The notes: generated by a model not told the origin, from the letters alone. Counted from the first letter of the stretch, positions 39,979 to 49,553 are shown. The stretch is 64,000 nt of DNA from Micromonospora sp. LH3U1 (GCF_028475105.1 NZ_CP116936.1:4339501-4403500); one strand, 5' to 3'. Translations and numbers: made by a program.

Positions 39979-41052
39979 CTAGGGCGTTGGGTGGTTGCGG
40001 TCTGCGGCCCGACCGAGGGCGACCATGCGCAGGGTCGCCTCTCGACGACGGACGAGCAGCGCTCCGGCCAGGAAGGTCACCGGTGGGACGAGCACCAGCA
40101 TCGCCCACTGCGCGGGCACCAGGGGGATGACGTGTCCCATGTGCCCGGTGGAGGTGGCCCAACCCGCGAGGGCGCTGTCGATCACCAGAGCCAGTGCGGC
40201 CACCGGGAGGAGCATGACGACGATCCGTCGGCGTACCCCGGGGGCGAGCCTGGCCAGGGCGACCAGCATGGTCAGCACGGCGGCCACCAGACCCGCGACG
40301 TAGAGCCAGACGACCAGCTCACTGCCCGCCTCGATGCCGTAGAACACCTGGTAGGACGCGCCGTCGACAGGGTCGAACGCGGGACTGGTCACCCGGTTCG
40401 TCACCAACAGCGCGACCATCGCGGCCGGCGCGAGCAGCAGTGCCGCCAACCGGCGTACGCCCAGCAGCGCGATCACCCGGCGGCGCGGCACCGGCACGGT
40501 CAGCGCGGCGGCCGCCACGACGGCTAGGGCGAGCTGGGGCAGGGTGTCCACCACGTATGTCAGGTTGTCGCCGGCCTGCGGGGCGACCAGCGCGCCCCAG
40601 CCGATCACGCCAGCCCAGGCCAGACCGGCGGCCACCCAGCGCCATCCGACCAGCACGGCCGCGCAGACGCCCGCCCAGCCGGCGACCCGGAGCCAGTCGA
40701 CGAGGTCCGCGCTGCCCGGCCCGAACCCGGGCGGTAGACCCGGGTGCCCGATGAGCTGGTCGAGCAGCGACTTCCCGGTCAGGGCGAGCAGGACGAGCCC
40801 GACCAGCAGGCCCGTGACCGTCGCCGCGTCCGGCCAGGTCGGCTCGGTGAACCCCCGTGCGCCCACCCGCAGCCGTGCCCGCAGCCCTGCGCCCACCAGG
40901 TTCCGCACGTCAGCGGCGGCGGGTCGCCGTTGACCCGGCCGCGCGTCGGCGAGGAGCACGGCCAGCATTTCGTCCTCGTACGATCGGCGGTGCTCCCACG
41001 GATAGACGGCCAGCAGCCGCCGATAGCGGCGCTCCAGATCGTCGCTGCTCAC
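39979..41052 (-). CDS. Multi-span membrane protein paired with PadR regulator
   Basis: The 357-residue protein starts with a cytosolic helical region (RRYRRLLAVYPWEHRRSYEDEMLAVLLADA, about 9-40) like that found in PadR-linked HAAS-type proteins, followed by about eight membrane helices (VTGLLVGLVLLALTG and on). No transport or enzyme motif is evident. The start overlaps the PadR stop by 4 bp. Such PadR plus membrane-protein operons are common in actinomycetes; the protein is probably the membrane effector or sensor of the pair. Confidence 0.82.
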   Translation of the reverse strand: MSSDDLERRYRRLLAVYPWEHRRSYEDEMLAVLLADARPGQRRPAAADVRNLVGAGLRARLRVGARGFTEPTWPDAATVTGLLVGLVLLALTGKSLLDQLIGHPGLPPGFGPGSADLVDWLRVAGWAGVCAAVLVGWRWVAAGLAWAGVIGWGALVAPQAGDNLTYVVDTLPQLALAVVAAAALTVPVPRRRVIALLGVRRLAALLLAPAAMVALLVTNRVTSPAFDPVDGASYQVFYGIEAGSELVVWLYVAGLVAAVLTMLVALARLAPGVRRRIVVMLLPVAALALVIDSALAGWATSTGHMGHVIPLVPAQWAMLVLVPPVTFLAGALLVRRREATLRMVALGRAADRNHPTP

Positions 41053-41396
41053 GCCGCACCTCCATCGGTCAGCAGGCCGCCGCGGCGCAGCCGCACACGA
41101 GCGGCGTCCGCGTTGTGTCGCAGGCGGTCCGCCTCCTCGGCGAGCCGACGTGCCCCCAGGGCGGTGAGGCGGTAGTAGCGGCGTAGGCGCGACTGCACCA
41201 CCTCCTCGCGCTCGACCTCGATGAGGCCGTCGGTGCGGAGCCGGTCGAGGACGGCGTAGAGGGTGCCAGCGCGCAGGCGCACCCGGTTGTCGGAGATGCG
41301 CAGCACGTCCTCGATGACGGCGTACCCGTGCTTGGGTGCCTCAGCCAGCGCGGTGAGCACCAGAAACGTCGGTTCCCTAAGTGGACTCTCGGCCAT
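41049..41396 (-). CDS. PadR-family transcriptional regulator
   Basis: The 115-residue protein begins MAESPLREPTFLVLTALAEAPKHGYAVIEDVL and has the PadR winged helix with RLRAGTLYAVLDRLRTDGLIEV and RRYYRLTALGARRLAEEADRL. PadR proteins are repressors released by small molecules. An in-frame ATG at 41408 exists, but it falls inside the perfect palindrome 41405-41429, so ATG 41396 is preferred; neither has a ribosome site, and the message may be leaderless. Repression of its own operon is the likely mode of control. Confidence 0.88.
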   Translation of the reverse strand: MAESPLREPTFLVLTALAEAPKHGYAVIEDVLRISDNRVRLRAGTLYAVLDRLRTDGLIEVEREEVVQSRLRRYYRLTALGARRLAEEADRLRHNADAARVRLRRGGLLTDGGAA

Positions 41397-41404
41397 ATCG
41401 AGGA

Positions 41405-41429
41405 GCATATACCGATAGACGGTATATGC
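41405..41429. promoter_or_regulatory. PadR operator, 10-bp perfect arms
   Basis: GCATATACCG (41405-41414) and CGGTATATGC (41420-41429) are perfect arms with a 5-base centre, placed immediately upstream of the PadR start. ATA...TAT-type inverted repeats are typical PadR targets. The site would cover the promoter of the padR-membrane protein operon. Confidence 0.7.
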
Positions 41430-41501
41430 AAGAAGGCCGGTAGGTCAGGGACGGACGTGGCCGGCACGGACATCCGTGCCGGCCACGTCAGCGGTGGTGG
41501 T

Positions 41502-44500
41502 TCAGCTGGTGTACGCCTCCACCTCCCAGAGCGAGTGCCCGTACGGGGTGCCCCGGGCGGTGCCGTTGATCCGCAGGTAGCGGCCATTGGCTCCGAGCGC
41601 GGTGTGCTCGTCCACGCCGCCGTCGGCGCCGGTCACCGTCTTCACGGTGGTCCAGGTGGTGCCGTCGTTCGAGGTCTGGATCTGGTACGCGCTGCTGTAC
41701 GCCGCCTCCCAGCTCAGCTTGACCCGACCGATCGGGGTGGGGGTGCCGAGGTCGACCCGGATCCACTGCGGGTCGGAGAACGTGCTCGACCAGCGGGTGG
41801 TGAGGCTGCCGTCCACCGCCTTGGCACCGGCCACGTCGGCCCCCTCGTTGCTGGACGTCAACGTCGGCTTGTTCAACAGCAGGTTGGTGCCGGGACCGGT
41901 CGGGCCACCGGTGCCGCCGTACACCTCGAACTCGAACAGGGAGTAGCCCCAGGCGGTGCCCCGGGTGGTGCCGAGGAGCCGAATGTAGCGGCCGGAGCCG
42001 GTGAGCCCGGTCAGGTCGTCCACACCGCCGTCGCCGCCGGTCACCGTCCGGACCGTGGTGAAGGTGACCCCGTCCGGCGAGGTCTGGATCTGGTACCCGC
42101 TGCCGTACGCCGCCTCCCAGGTCAGCTTGACCCGGTTGATGGAGTACGTGGCACCGAGGTCCACGTCGATCCACTGCGGGTCACCGAACGCGCTGCCCCA
42201 CCGGGTACCGGCCACGCCGTCGAACGCGTTGGCCGCGACGAACGCGCCCTCGAAGCTGGACGCTCGGGCCGGCTTGCCCCGGGCCAGGTTGGCACCCGGC
42301 TCGGGGTCCGGATCCGGGTCCGGACCGGGACCGCCGGGGCTGGTGGAGAGGGTGAACTCGTCGATGTCGAACCACGGCCCGGCGCCCTTGAAGACCAGGA
42401 ACAGGGTCCGGGTGCCGGTCGGGGCGGTGACCCCACCGGTGACCGTGGCGAAGGTGGCGTACCCGCCGGTGGGCACGACGGTGGCCGAGCCGACCAGCGG
42501 CCCGGTGGGTGAATCGACCCGCAGTTCCAGGGTGCCGCCGCCGCCGGCCGGGGCGCCAACCCGGGCGCTGAACGACTGGATGCCGGTCAGGTTGTAGGGG
42601 CGGAACGAAATCCAGTCGTTGTTGTCGATGTAGCCGACCGCGGCGCCGCCGTGCCCGGCTGCCCCGGCGACGATCTGGACGCCGGACGAGTCGCCGAAGT
42701 GCTCGGCCTGGCGCAGCCGCGGTTGCAGCACCGCCTGGGTGTGCGTGGTCAGCGGCGGTTGGCCGCCCCCGCCCAGGTCGGTGTATTCGGCGTCGATGAT
42801 GCCGAAGATGTTCGCCGCCGAGTCGTGCTCGCCGTCGGCCGACGTCTGGATGACCCCGGTGCAGCCCTGCACGCTGCCGAGTTGGTGGCCGTGCGAGTCA
42901 TGGCCGAGGACGTAGTTCACCTTCACCCGGGCGCAGTTGACCGCACCGTCCTGAGCGTCGGTGACGGTGACGGAGAACGGCACCGCGTCCCCGAAATTGA
43001 AGGTCTGCCCGTTCAACGGGGTGTTCACGGTGACCACCGGGGCACTGTTGCCGACCGTGACGACCACGCTCGCGGTGGCCGTCTTGCCGGTGGTGTCCCG
43101 GACCGTCAGCGTCGGGCTGCGGGTCCCGTTGGTGGTGTACGTGAAGGTCGGGTTCGCCGTGGTCGAGTCGGTGGTGCCGTTGTTGTCGAAGTCCCAGGCG
43201 TAGGTGAATGGATCCCCGTCCGGGTCGAGGGTGCCGGCCGAGGAGAAGGCCACGGTCAGCGGTGCGGTGCCGCTGGTCGGGGTGGCTGAGGCGACCGCGA
43301 CGGGTGCCCTGCCCTCACGGGCGTACTCGATGCGGTACAGCGCCGAGTTGGCGTCGCCGTTGAACCAGCCCGTGCCGTAGTCGAGCACGTAGAGCGCACC
43401 ATCCGGTCCGAACTCCATGTCCATGACCTGGGTACCGGTCCACGGGAACGGGTTGATTTTCAGCGGCTGGCCCGCCGGGTCGAGCTTGATGTTCTTGATC
43501 CAGCGGCGGCCGAACTCACCGGCGAAGTAGGTCCCGTCGTAGTACTCGGGGAACGCCACCGGCGAGGTGTTGTTCGGGTCGTACCGATAGACCGGGCCGC
43601 CCATCGGCGACAGGCCACCGCCGGTGAACTCCGGCGGCGAGCCGGAGCCGCCGTACGGCAGCCACGCCGGAATGGCCGGCGGCAGCTGGGTGATGCCGGT
43701 GTTGTTGGGCGAGTTGTTGACCGGTCCGCCCGCGCAGTTGAACTTCGGCCCGGACGGGCCGGAGGGGAAGGTGTAGTCGTTGTACGCGTCGTTGCGGGCG
43801 GTGCAGTACGGCCACCCGTAGAAGCCGGGCCGGTCGATCCGGGCGAACTCGACGTTGCCCGCCGGCCCCCGGTTCGGGTCGGCAGTGCCCGCGTCGGGAC
43901 CGTAGTCACCGAGATAGACGATGCCGGTGGCCTTGTCCACGCTCATCCGGAACGGGTTGCGGAAGCCCATCGCGTAGACCTCCGGGCGGGTCCGCGCGGT
44001 GCCCGGTGCGAACATGTTGCCCGCCGGGATGGTGTACCCGCCGGCCGCGCTCGGCTTGATCCGGAGGACCTTGCCGCGCAGGTCGTTGCTGTTGCCGGAG
44101 GTGCGCTGCGCGTCGAAGGCCGGGTTGCGGCCGGCCCGCTCGTCGATCGGGGTGAAGCCGGCCGAGTCGAACGGGTTGGTGTCGTCACCGGTGGACAGGT
44201 AGAGGTTGCCCGCCGCGTCGAAGTCCATGTCACCGCCGACGTGGCAGCACATGCCCCGACTGGTGGGCACGTTCAGGATCAACGTCTCGCTGGCCAGGTT
44301 GATGGTGTTGTCCGCGTTGACCGTGAACCGGGCCAGCCGGTTCACGCCGTCCCAGACGGCGAAGTCGGCCGGGGTGCCGGTGGCCGGGGCACCGCCACCG
44401 GGGGTGCTCAGTGGTGGCGCGAAGTACGCGTACACCCAGCGGTTGGTGGCGAAGTTGGGGTCGGCCTTGATGCCCTGCAGGCCCTCCTCGTCCCCGGTGT

Positions 44501-45443
44501 AGACCGGCAGGGTGGCGGCGACCTTGGTGTTGCCGGCGGCGTCGGTGTGCCGGATCACGCCGTTGCGGGAGGTGTGCAGCACGCCCCGGTCCGGCAGGAC
44601 GGTGAGGCTCATCGGCTCGCCGGTCTCGGCGGCGCCCTTGGCCAGTTCCACCTGCTGGAAGCTGCTGGTGACGGTGGGGCCACAGTCGGCGCCGACCGCG
44701 CCGGACGCGGTCATGATGCCGCCGAGCAGGTGCTGACGGAAGGTCGCCTCGGTGAACGAGGCGTCGGTGTGACCGAGGCCCGTGTACCAGGCTCGACCGC
44801 CGGAGTAGTTCTGGCACCAGGAGATCGGGTGGTCGGCCCCCATGCTTCCGCCGGTGTAGGCGCTCTCGTCCAGCGTGGCCAGCACGTGCACGTTGCCCCG
44901 GGGATTGGTGCGGTAGTTGTACAGCTCGTCGAACCGGCTCCACCGCTGCGGCAGCGTCGCGGTGGACGGGTGCACCTGGTCGGCGACCTTGACGGTGACG
45001 GTCTGCTCGGCCGGGTGCGAGGCGAAGTACGCCCCGACCAGCCCGCCGTACCAGGGCCAGTCGTACTCCGTGTCGGAGGCGGCGTGCACGCCCACGTACC
45101 CGCCGCCGCCCTGGATGTAGCGCTCGAAGGCGGCCTGCTGGGCGGCGTTGAGCACGTCGCCGGTGGTGGACAGCCAGATCACCGCGGCGAAACGGTCCAG
45201 GTTGGCGTCGGTGAACTGGGCGGCGTCCTCGGTGGCCTCGACGGTGAAACCGTTGGCGGCGCCGAGCTGCTGGATGGCGGTGACGCCCGGGGTGATGGAT
45301 CCGTGCCGGAATCCGGCGGTCTTGCTGAAGACCAGCACGGTGAACGGTGCGGCGCTGGCCGTGGGTGGCATGGCGACGATGCCGCTCGCCACGAGGATCG
45401 CGCTCAGCGTGACGCCGAGCCACGATCTCAGGGATCTGCGCAC
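41502..45443 (-). CDS. Giant secreted ThuA / sugar dehydrogenase / PKD / CBM protein
   Basis: The 1313-residue protein has a signal peptide (ending near ASA, residue 32), a ThuA domain (about 34-250; FTVLVFSKTAGFRHGSITPG, GGGYVGVHAASDTEYDWPWYGGLVGAYFASHP), a glucose/sorbosone-dehydrogenase-type propeller (about 265-720; GEPMSLTVLPDRGVLHTSRNGVIR, GDEEGLQGIKADPNF, RPEVYAMGFRNPFRMSVD), a PKD domain (about 745-830), a CBM6-like domain (about 915-1040; YIDNNDWISFRPYNL) and two F5/8-type C discoidin domains. The enzyme part probably oxidises a sugar with PQQ outside the cell. The GTG at 45443 is preferred because AAAGGA precedes it and the RR signal then opens the protein. Confidence 0.85.
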   Translation of the reverse strand: MRRSLRSWLGVTLSAILVASGIVAMPPTASAAPFTVLVFSKTAGFRHGSITPGVTAIQQLGAANGFTVEATEDAAQFTDANLDRFAAVIWLSTTGDVLNAAQQAAFERYIQGGGGYVGVHAASDTEYDWPWYGGLVGAYFASHPAEQTVTVKVADQVHPSTATLPQRWSRFDELYNYRTNPRGNVHVLATLDESAYTGGSMGADHPISWCQNYSGGRAWYTGLGHTDASFTEATFRQHLLGGIMTASGAVGADCGPTVTSSFQQVELAKGAAETGEPMSLTVLPDRGVLHTSRNGVIRHTDAAGNTKVAATLPVYTGDEEGLQGIKADPNFATNRWVYAYFAPPLSTPGGGAPATGTPADFAVWDGVNRLARFTVNADNTINLASETLILNVPTSRGMCCHVGGDMDFDAAGNLYLSTGDDTNPFDSAGFTPIDERAGRNPAFDAQRTSGNSNDLRGKVLRIKPSAAGGYTIPAGNMFAPGTARTRPEVYAMGFRNPFRMSVDKATGIVYLGDYGPDAGTADPNRGPAGNVEFARIDRPGFYGWPYCTARNDAYNDYTFPSGPSGPKFNCAGGPVNNSPNNTGITQLPPAIPAWLPYGGSGSPPEFTGGGLSPMGGPVYRYDPNNTSPVAFPEYYDGTYFAGEFGRRWIKNIKLDPAGQPLKINPFPWTGTQVMDMEFGPDGALYVLDYGTGWFNGDANSALYRIEYAREGRAPVAVASATPTSGTAPLTVAFSSAGTLDPDGDPFTYAWDFDNNGTTDSTTANPTFTYTTNGTRSPTLTVRDTTGKTATASVVVTVGNSAPVVTVNTPLNGQTFNFGDAVPFSVTVTDAQDGAVNCARVKVNYVLGHDSHGHQLGSVQGCTGVIQTSADGEHDSAANIFGIIDAEYTDLGGGGQPPLTTHTQAVLQPRLRQAEHFGDSSGVQIVAGAAGHGGAAVGYIDNNDWISFRPYNLTGIQSFSARVGAPAGGGGTLELRVDSPTGPLVGSATVVPTGGYATFATVTGGVTAPTGTRTLFLVFKGAGPWFDIDEFTLSTSPGGPGPDPDPDPEPGANLARGKPARASSFEGAFVAANAFDGVAGTRWGSAFGDPQWIDVDLGATYSINRVKLTWEAAYGSGYQIQTSPDGVTFTTVRTVTGGDGGVDDLTGLTGSGRYIRLLGTTRGTAWGYSLFEFEVYGGTGGPTGPGTNLLLNKPTLTSSNEGADVAGAKAVDGSLTTRWSSTFSDPQWIRVDLGTPTPIGRVKLSWEAAYSSAYQIQTSNDGTTWTTVKTVTGADGGVDEHTALGANGRYLRINGTARGTPYGHSLWEVEAYTS

Positions 45444-45759
45444 TGTAGGTCCTTTCGCGGTACGAGGACGGCGTGCGCCGATCACGCCTGGCGGTGACGG
45501 GACGAGAGATGTAAATGCATCGTTGCGTTTGGATCACGGGCGCGTCAAGCCCTCTCCCACCATCCGTGAGAGCGTTATCTCCGCAGGTCAGAGGCGACTG
45601 TTCAGAGTGAGATCGAATAACGGTTTTCGGGCCACGACCTGCCGGTTAGGGAAGGCTGCCCTACCCAAAATATCCCTGAAAGTATGACTGATGGGGGTTT
45701 GTCCCGTCGTAGTCGGGTACTGGATGTGCCCGGCACCACCGACGGAAGCGAGACCGCTC
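45444..45759. other. Divergent intergenic region before DUF1540 gene
   Basis: This 316-bp gap between divergent starts holds no gene. It contains an inverted pair GATGTAAATGCATC (about 45508-45521), close to the ThuA gene, and the iron-box-like site at 45646. AT content is higher than in coding parts, as for promoters. Confidence 0.5.
45646..45664. promoter_or_regulatory. Iron-box-like (IdeR/DmdR1) site
   Basis: TTAGGGAAGGCTGCCCTAC agrees with the IdeR/DmdR consensus TWAGGTWAGSCTWACCTWA in 15 of 19 positions and is palindromic with its flanks. It lies about 96 bp before the DUF1540 gene. Four mismatches mean it may be weak or bind another factor. Confidence 0.4.
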
Positions 45760-46050
45760 ATGACTGACATGCTGGAGATGCCGCGGGTACATGAATGCTC
45801 GGTCACCGATTGCGGCTACAACCACGACGGCTGCCACGCGTTCGCCATCACCATCGGGCAGCAGAACGCCAGCTGCGCCACGTTCATCGACACCTCGACC
45901 AAGGGCGGGCTGGACCGCGTCATCGCCCAGGTCGGGGCCTGCAAGCGTGCCGACTGCGAGCACAACGCCGAGCTGGAGTGCCACGCACCGTCCATTCGGG
46001 TCGGCCCGGGCCAGGACATCGCCGACTGCCAGACGTATCAGCCACGGTGA
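45760..46050 (+). CDS. DUF1540 Cys-rich protein, two metal-binding repeats
   Basis: The 96-residue protein holds two DUF1540 units: HECSVTDCGYNHDGCHAFAITIG with a trailing CATF, and ACKRADCEHNAELECHAPSIRVG with a trailing DCQTY. Each gives four Cys plus His in the pattern expected to bind a metal, probably zinc. There is no signal peptide, so it stays in the cytosol. Function is unknown. The ATG at 45760 has GGAAGCGAG upstream. An iron-box-like site in its upstream region suggests a link to metal status. Confidence 0.85.
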   Translation: MTDMLEMPRVHECSVTDCGYNHDGCHAFAITIGQQNASCATFIDTSTKGGLDRVIAQVGACKRADCEHNAELECHAPSIRVGPGQDIADCQTYQPR

Positions 46051-46124
46051 GCTTTCCGCGTGCACCGGCGGGGGCGGCCGTCACGGCGCCCCCACCGCGC
46101 GTCAGAAGCCGCCGCCGCCAGCTC

Positions 46125-47585
46125 TCAGCGACCGCCCGCGACCAGCTCGGCGATCATTCCCTCGCAGCTACGGACGACGACCTGGGCCCCACGCCTCTGC
46201 GCCAACGGGAGCAGGGGGTCCTCGGCCCGGTCCCGCCATCGCCACTGCGCGTCAGCGGCGACCTCCCAGAGTCGCTGCACGGTCGCCTCGTGCTCGACAC
46301 CGAGCCGGGCGGCGAGACCCACCCCGTTACCCCCGACCAGCCGTTGCGCCTCGGCGGCCAGCTCGGCGTCGAAGCCGAGCCGGGTGTTTCGCAACGCCAC
46401 CAGCAGGCGTAGCTCCCGGAACTCGTGCGCACCGGCGAGGATCTGCTCGACCGCGCCGACCAACTCGTCAGAACCCCGGGTCGGCTCGGCGCGCAGCAGC
46501 GCCTCCACCGCGGCCAGCGCGGACCGGGCCTTGAGCGCGTCGCGGCGATCGACGAAACAGCGCAGCACGGACTCACGCAGCTCGGTGAGACCACTGCGCC
46601 GAATGAGCTCGACAGAGAGCTTCACCCGACTGTCGAATCCACTGCGGACCAACGTGGCCGCCAGCCGGACACCGAACACCCCGAACCGACCCAGCAGCGC
46701 GGCGCGCACCTCGGTGTCCAGCCGTACCGGCAACTCGCCACGGAGGAAGCGGTCGGCGGAGATCAGATGTGCGTCCAGCTCGGCGCGGGGCACCTGGGCC
46801 AGGGTCGCGAGCGCGGCGAAGTCCGACTCGCCGAGCATCCTGCCCGCCAGGCCGATCAACCCACTGCACGCCACCACGTTCACGCTGAGCGCGTTCACCC
46901 GCGGATCGCGGTAGTGCCGCCGCGCGAGCTGGCGAGCGGTGAGCAGGCCGTCGATCCGGCCTCCGCCGGTCTCATCCGCCCGGGACAGCACCATGATCAC
47001 GTTGACCGGAGCCGTCTGCCCGACGGCGCTGTCCCGGCCGGACTCCAGCACCCGCAGATCACTGTCACGGCCGTCGCGGGTCAGGTACAACACCGCGTCG
47101 GCGTCCCGCAGCACCCGCTCCAACACCGGCGCGCGGCCCTGCTCACCGGTGCCGGTGATCGCCGGGGTGTCGATCAGCGTGACCTGCCGCAGCGCCCGCG
47201 TCGGCCACTGCACCACGATGTCGCGCACCTCCCCCGCGCCCCAGCCGAGATCCACCCGCAGCCCGGTTGCCGACTTGACCACCGTCAGCTCCTGCGGAGG
47301 CTGACCGGCCGGGTAGGCGGTGGCGCGCGGCGCGGCGCCGTCCTCGTACCAGGTGAAGACACCGTCCGCCCTCTCGACCGGCGCGACCTCCTCGCCCATC
47401 AGCGCGTTGAGGACCGTCGACTTACCGGATCGCCAAGGGCCGGCAACCGCGATCCGCAGCGGTTGCTCCAACCGGGCCACCTGATGCCGCAACTGCCCGA
47501 CCGCCCGGGGATTGTCCTGGTAGAGGTCGATGGCCTGGTGCAGCAGACCCCATGCCGCCTCGTCCAAGCGCAGCCCCACGGTCAT
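46125..47585 (-). CDS. Dynamin-like GTPase (IniC-like)
   Basis: The 486-residue protein has a dynamin-type G domain (about 43-270): P-loop GPWRSGKS at 49-56, LIDTPAITGTG as G3 and VLSRADE as G4. The rest is helical (about 280-480), like the stalk of bacterial dynamins. Bacterial dynamin-like proteins remodel or repair membranes. It follows the larger dynamin with a 4-bp overlap, the order seen in mycobacterial iniA-iniC and Streptomyces dynA/dynB. No membrane segment is visible, so it probably depends on its larger partner for membrane contact. Last gene of the three-gene operon. Confidence 0.88.
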   Translation of the reverse strand: MTVGLRLDEAAWGLLHQAIDLYQDNPRAVGQLRHQVARLEQPLRIAVAGPWRSGKSTVLNALMGEEVAPVERADGVFTWYEDGAAPRATAYPAGQPPQELTVVKSATGLRVDLGWGAGEVRDIVVQWPTRALRQVTLIDTPAITGTGEQGRAPVLERVLRDADAVLYLTRDGRDSDLRVLESGRDSAVGQTAPVNVIMVLSRADETGGGRIDGLLTARQLARRHYRDPRVNALSVNVVACSGLIGLAGRMLGESDFAALATLAQVPRAELDAHLISADRFLRGELPVRLDTEVRAALLGRFGVFGVRLAATLVRSGFDSRVKLSVELIRRSGLTELRESVLRCFVDRRDALKARSALAAVEALLRAEPTRGSDELVGAVEQILAGAHEFRELRLLVALRNTRLGFDAELAAEAQRLVGGNGVGLAARLGVEHEATVQRLWEVAADAQWRWRDRAEDPLLPLAQRRGAQVVVRSCEGMIAELVAGGR

Positions 47586-49438
47586 GCCTGCGGCTCCAAC
47601 AGCAGCGGGGCGGAACGGGTGTCGGTCAACTGCTGAGCCTGCTCATAGAGCGCGGCCAGCCGGGCCATCTTCAACCGGACCTCGCGCTGCCGCTGCTCGC
47701 GCAGGGAGGCATCGGTGTCGGCCTCCTGCTTCGCGCTCCGAAATGACTGGACGATGGCTTCCTGGAGCTCCTCGGTCAGCCCCGTGAAGTGGTCCCGCAG
47801 CATCCGCTGCACCTGCCGGGCGGCGTCCCGACAGTCCCGGATCATCCGGACGAAGAAGTCGTCGACGTGCCGCTGGATGGCCGTCTTGACGGTCGCCTGG
47901 CGGCGACGGAGCAGCTGCTTGCTCTCGTCGCGGATGCTCTTGCCACCGAAGAGCGCCCCGATGCCGACCGAAACCGGGTTGATCATAGGCATCCCGGCCA
48001 GCGTGGTCGCCAGACCAAACATCAGCATGCCGCCGTACGAGCCCTTCATGCCGCTGAACAGCTTCTGGCCCGTCGTGAACCGGTCGATCGTCGGCCGTTG
48101 CAGCTCCGGCAGCCGCTCGCCGATGTCGTCCGGCATCGTCATCGACCAGGGCGGCAGCACGTCGTAGCCGTACCGGTTGAAGTTGGCGGCCACCCGGCGG
48201 GCGATCCAGTCGCAGCGCTGGATGAGCCACTCGTGGTTGGCCTCCGCCGCCTCCACGAGGCTCCTCTCCAGCCAGTCCTGAAAGGTGTCCCAGGCGACCA
48301 ACGGATCGGCCGTGTCGAACGCCTCGTCCACCGTGCGCAGGATCTGTCGCGTCCGGTCGCGAAGGTCGTACTCGATGTCGGAGAGCAGGTCGGCGACCTC
48401 GTCGCTGAGCGTGTGCTGCCACCGGGTGGAGCATCGGCGCAGCTCGTCGACCTCACGCTGCGCCGCGTGCAGCCGGGAGATCGGCCCGGACTGTTCCTCG
48501 GCCTCCTCGGTCGCCAGCACGGCGCGCAGCGGCGCGGCCAACTGCTCCACCACCGTCCGGGCCACCGTCTGCACCGACGCCCGGGCCAGATGGTCGGCCT
48601 TACCGGCCAGGTCACGCTGCAGTCGGGCGATCAGCACGGGAAAGCCGGACTCGGCGTTGAGGCCACGGTCGTCGGCCGCGGCAGCGCGCAGTCGCAGCGT
48701 CGCCGAGACCGGGATCAACGTCGCAGGGACGCCGGCCTCGGCCAGGTGTTGCCGGTTGCGCTCGGCGACCGCACGCCAGTCCGCCACCAGATCGGTCTTG
48801 CTCTGCACCACGACCACGTTCGGGTGCGAGCGCATGACGTGCAGCAGCATGTTCAGCTCGGCAACCGACAGCTCCCGGGTGGAGTCGGAGACCAGCAGCA
48901 CGGTGTCCGCGCGGGCGGGAGCAGCGACCGAGGCGGCGCCGCCGATACCGGCGACCTCGTCGGTGCCGGGAGTGTCCACCAGCACCAGCCCGGCGCCGAG
49001 CAGGGCACGGGGCACCCCGATCTCGACGTACGCGGGGCCGCCGCCCGACCGACGCCCGACCATGCCTGCCACGCCCGCCGCGACCTGGTTGAGCGCCACC
49101 GGGGTCCGCTCGACAGTCACCGGGGCGGCAGTGCCGGCGGGACGGCCCGGGGCCGGTGGCGGAGCCTGCGCCACCGTGGCGGACGGGGTATCGGCGTGCT
49201 GCACCACGGTCGGTAGGACCGTCGTGCGGCCGTCGCCGACCGGGCACGCCGGCGCGTTGATGATCGCGTTGATCAGCTGGCTCTTGCCCTGGTTCGGCTC
49301 ACCGATGACCAGGACGCGAAGCGTCGGGTCCAGCAGTTGGGCACGCTTCTGCCGCACCGTCTGGAGCAGGTCACCACGAGCGTGTGCATTGCACGTACGG
49401 GAGATCTCGTCCAGCACGTCCAACCAGATCCCGGCCAT
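47582..49438 (-). CDS. Dynamin-like GTPase with membrane segment (IniA-like)
   Basis: The 618-residue protein has a G domain with P-loop GEPNQGKS at 46-53, LVLVDTPGTDEVAG as G3 and VVVQSKTDLVAD as G4, followed by long helices (about 290-440) and a hydrophobic segment YGGMLMFGLATTLAGMPMINPVSVGIGALFGG at about 470-502, the expected membrane-inserting paddle of bacterial dynamins. The C-terminus is a coiled-coil-like region with REQRQREVRLKMARLAALYEQA. It should polymerise on the inner membrane and pair with the product of the overlapping next gene. The ATG at 49438 or the GTG just before it may start; no clear ribosome site. It lies 115 bp after the IniB-like gene. Confidence 0.88.
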   Translation of the reverse strand: MAGIWLDVLDEISRTCNAHARGDLLQTVRQKRAQLLDPTLRVLVIGEPNQGKSQLINAIINAPACPVGDGRTTVLPTVVQHADTPSATVAQAPPPAPGRPAGTAAPVTVERTPVALNQVAAGVAGMVGRRSGGGPAYVEIGVPRALLGAGLVLVDTPGTDEVAGIGGAASVAAPARADTVLLVSDSTRELSVAELNMLLHVMRSHPNVVVVQSKTDLVADWRAVAERNRQHLAEAGVPATLIPVSATLRLRAAAADDRGLNAESGFPVLIARLQRDLAGKADHLARASVQTVARTVVEQLAAPLRAVLATEEAEEQSGPISRLHAAQREVDELRRCSTRWQHTLSDEVADLLSDIEYDLRDRTRQILRTVDEAFDTADPLVAWDTFQDWLERSLVEAAEANHEWLIQRCDWIARRVAANFNRYGYDVLPPWSMTMPDDIGERLPELQRPTIDRFTTGQKLFSGMKGSYGGMLMFGLATTLAGMPMINPVSVGIGALFGGKSIRDESKQLLRRRQATVKTAIQRHVDDFFVRMIRDCRDAARQVQRMLRDHFTGLTEELQEAIVQSFRSAKQEADTDASLREQRQREVRLKMARLAALYEQAQQLTDTRSAPLLLEPQA

Positions 49439-49553
49439 CACCGCACCAAGTGTGCGGATTTCGGCTCAATTATCAAGAGGGACCGGATGTGGAACCGGAG
49501 AGGGCCGGATCGCCCGAGACGATCCGGCCTCCCGTTCCTACCGGAGGTCCCCG

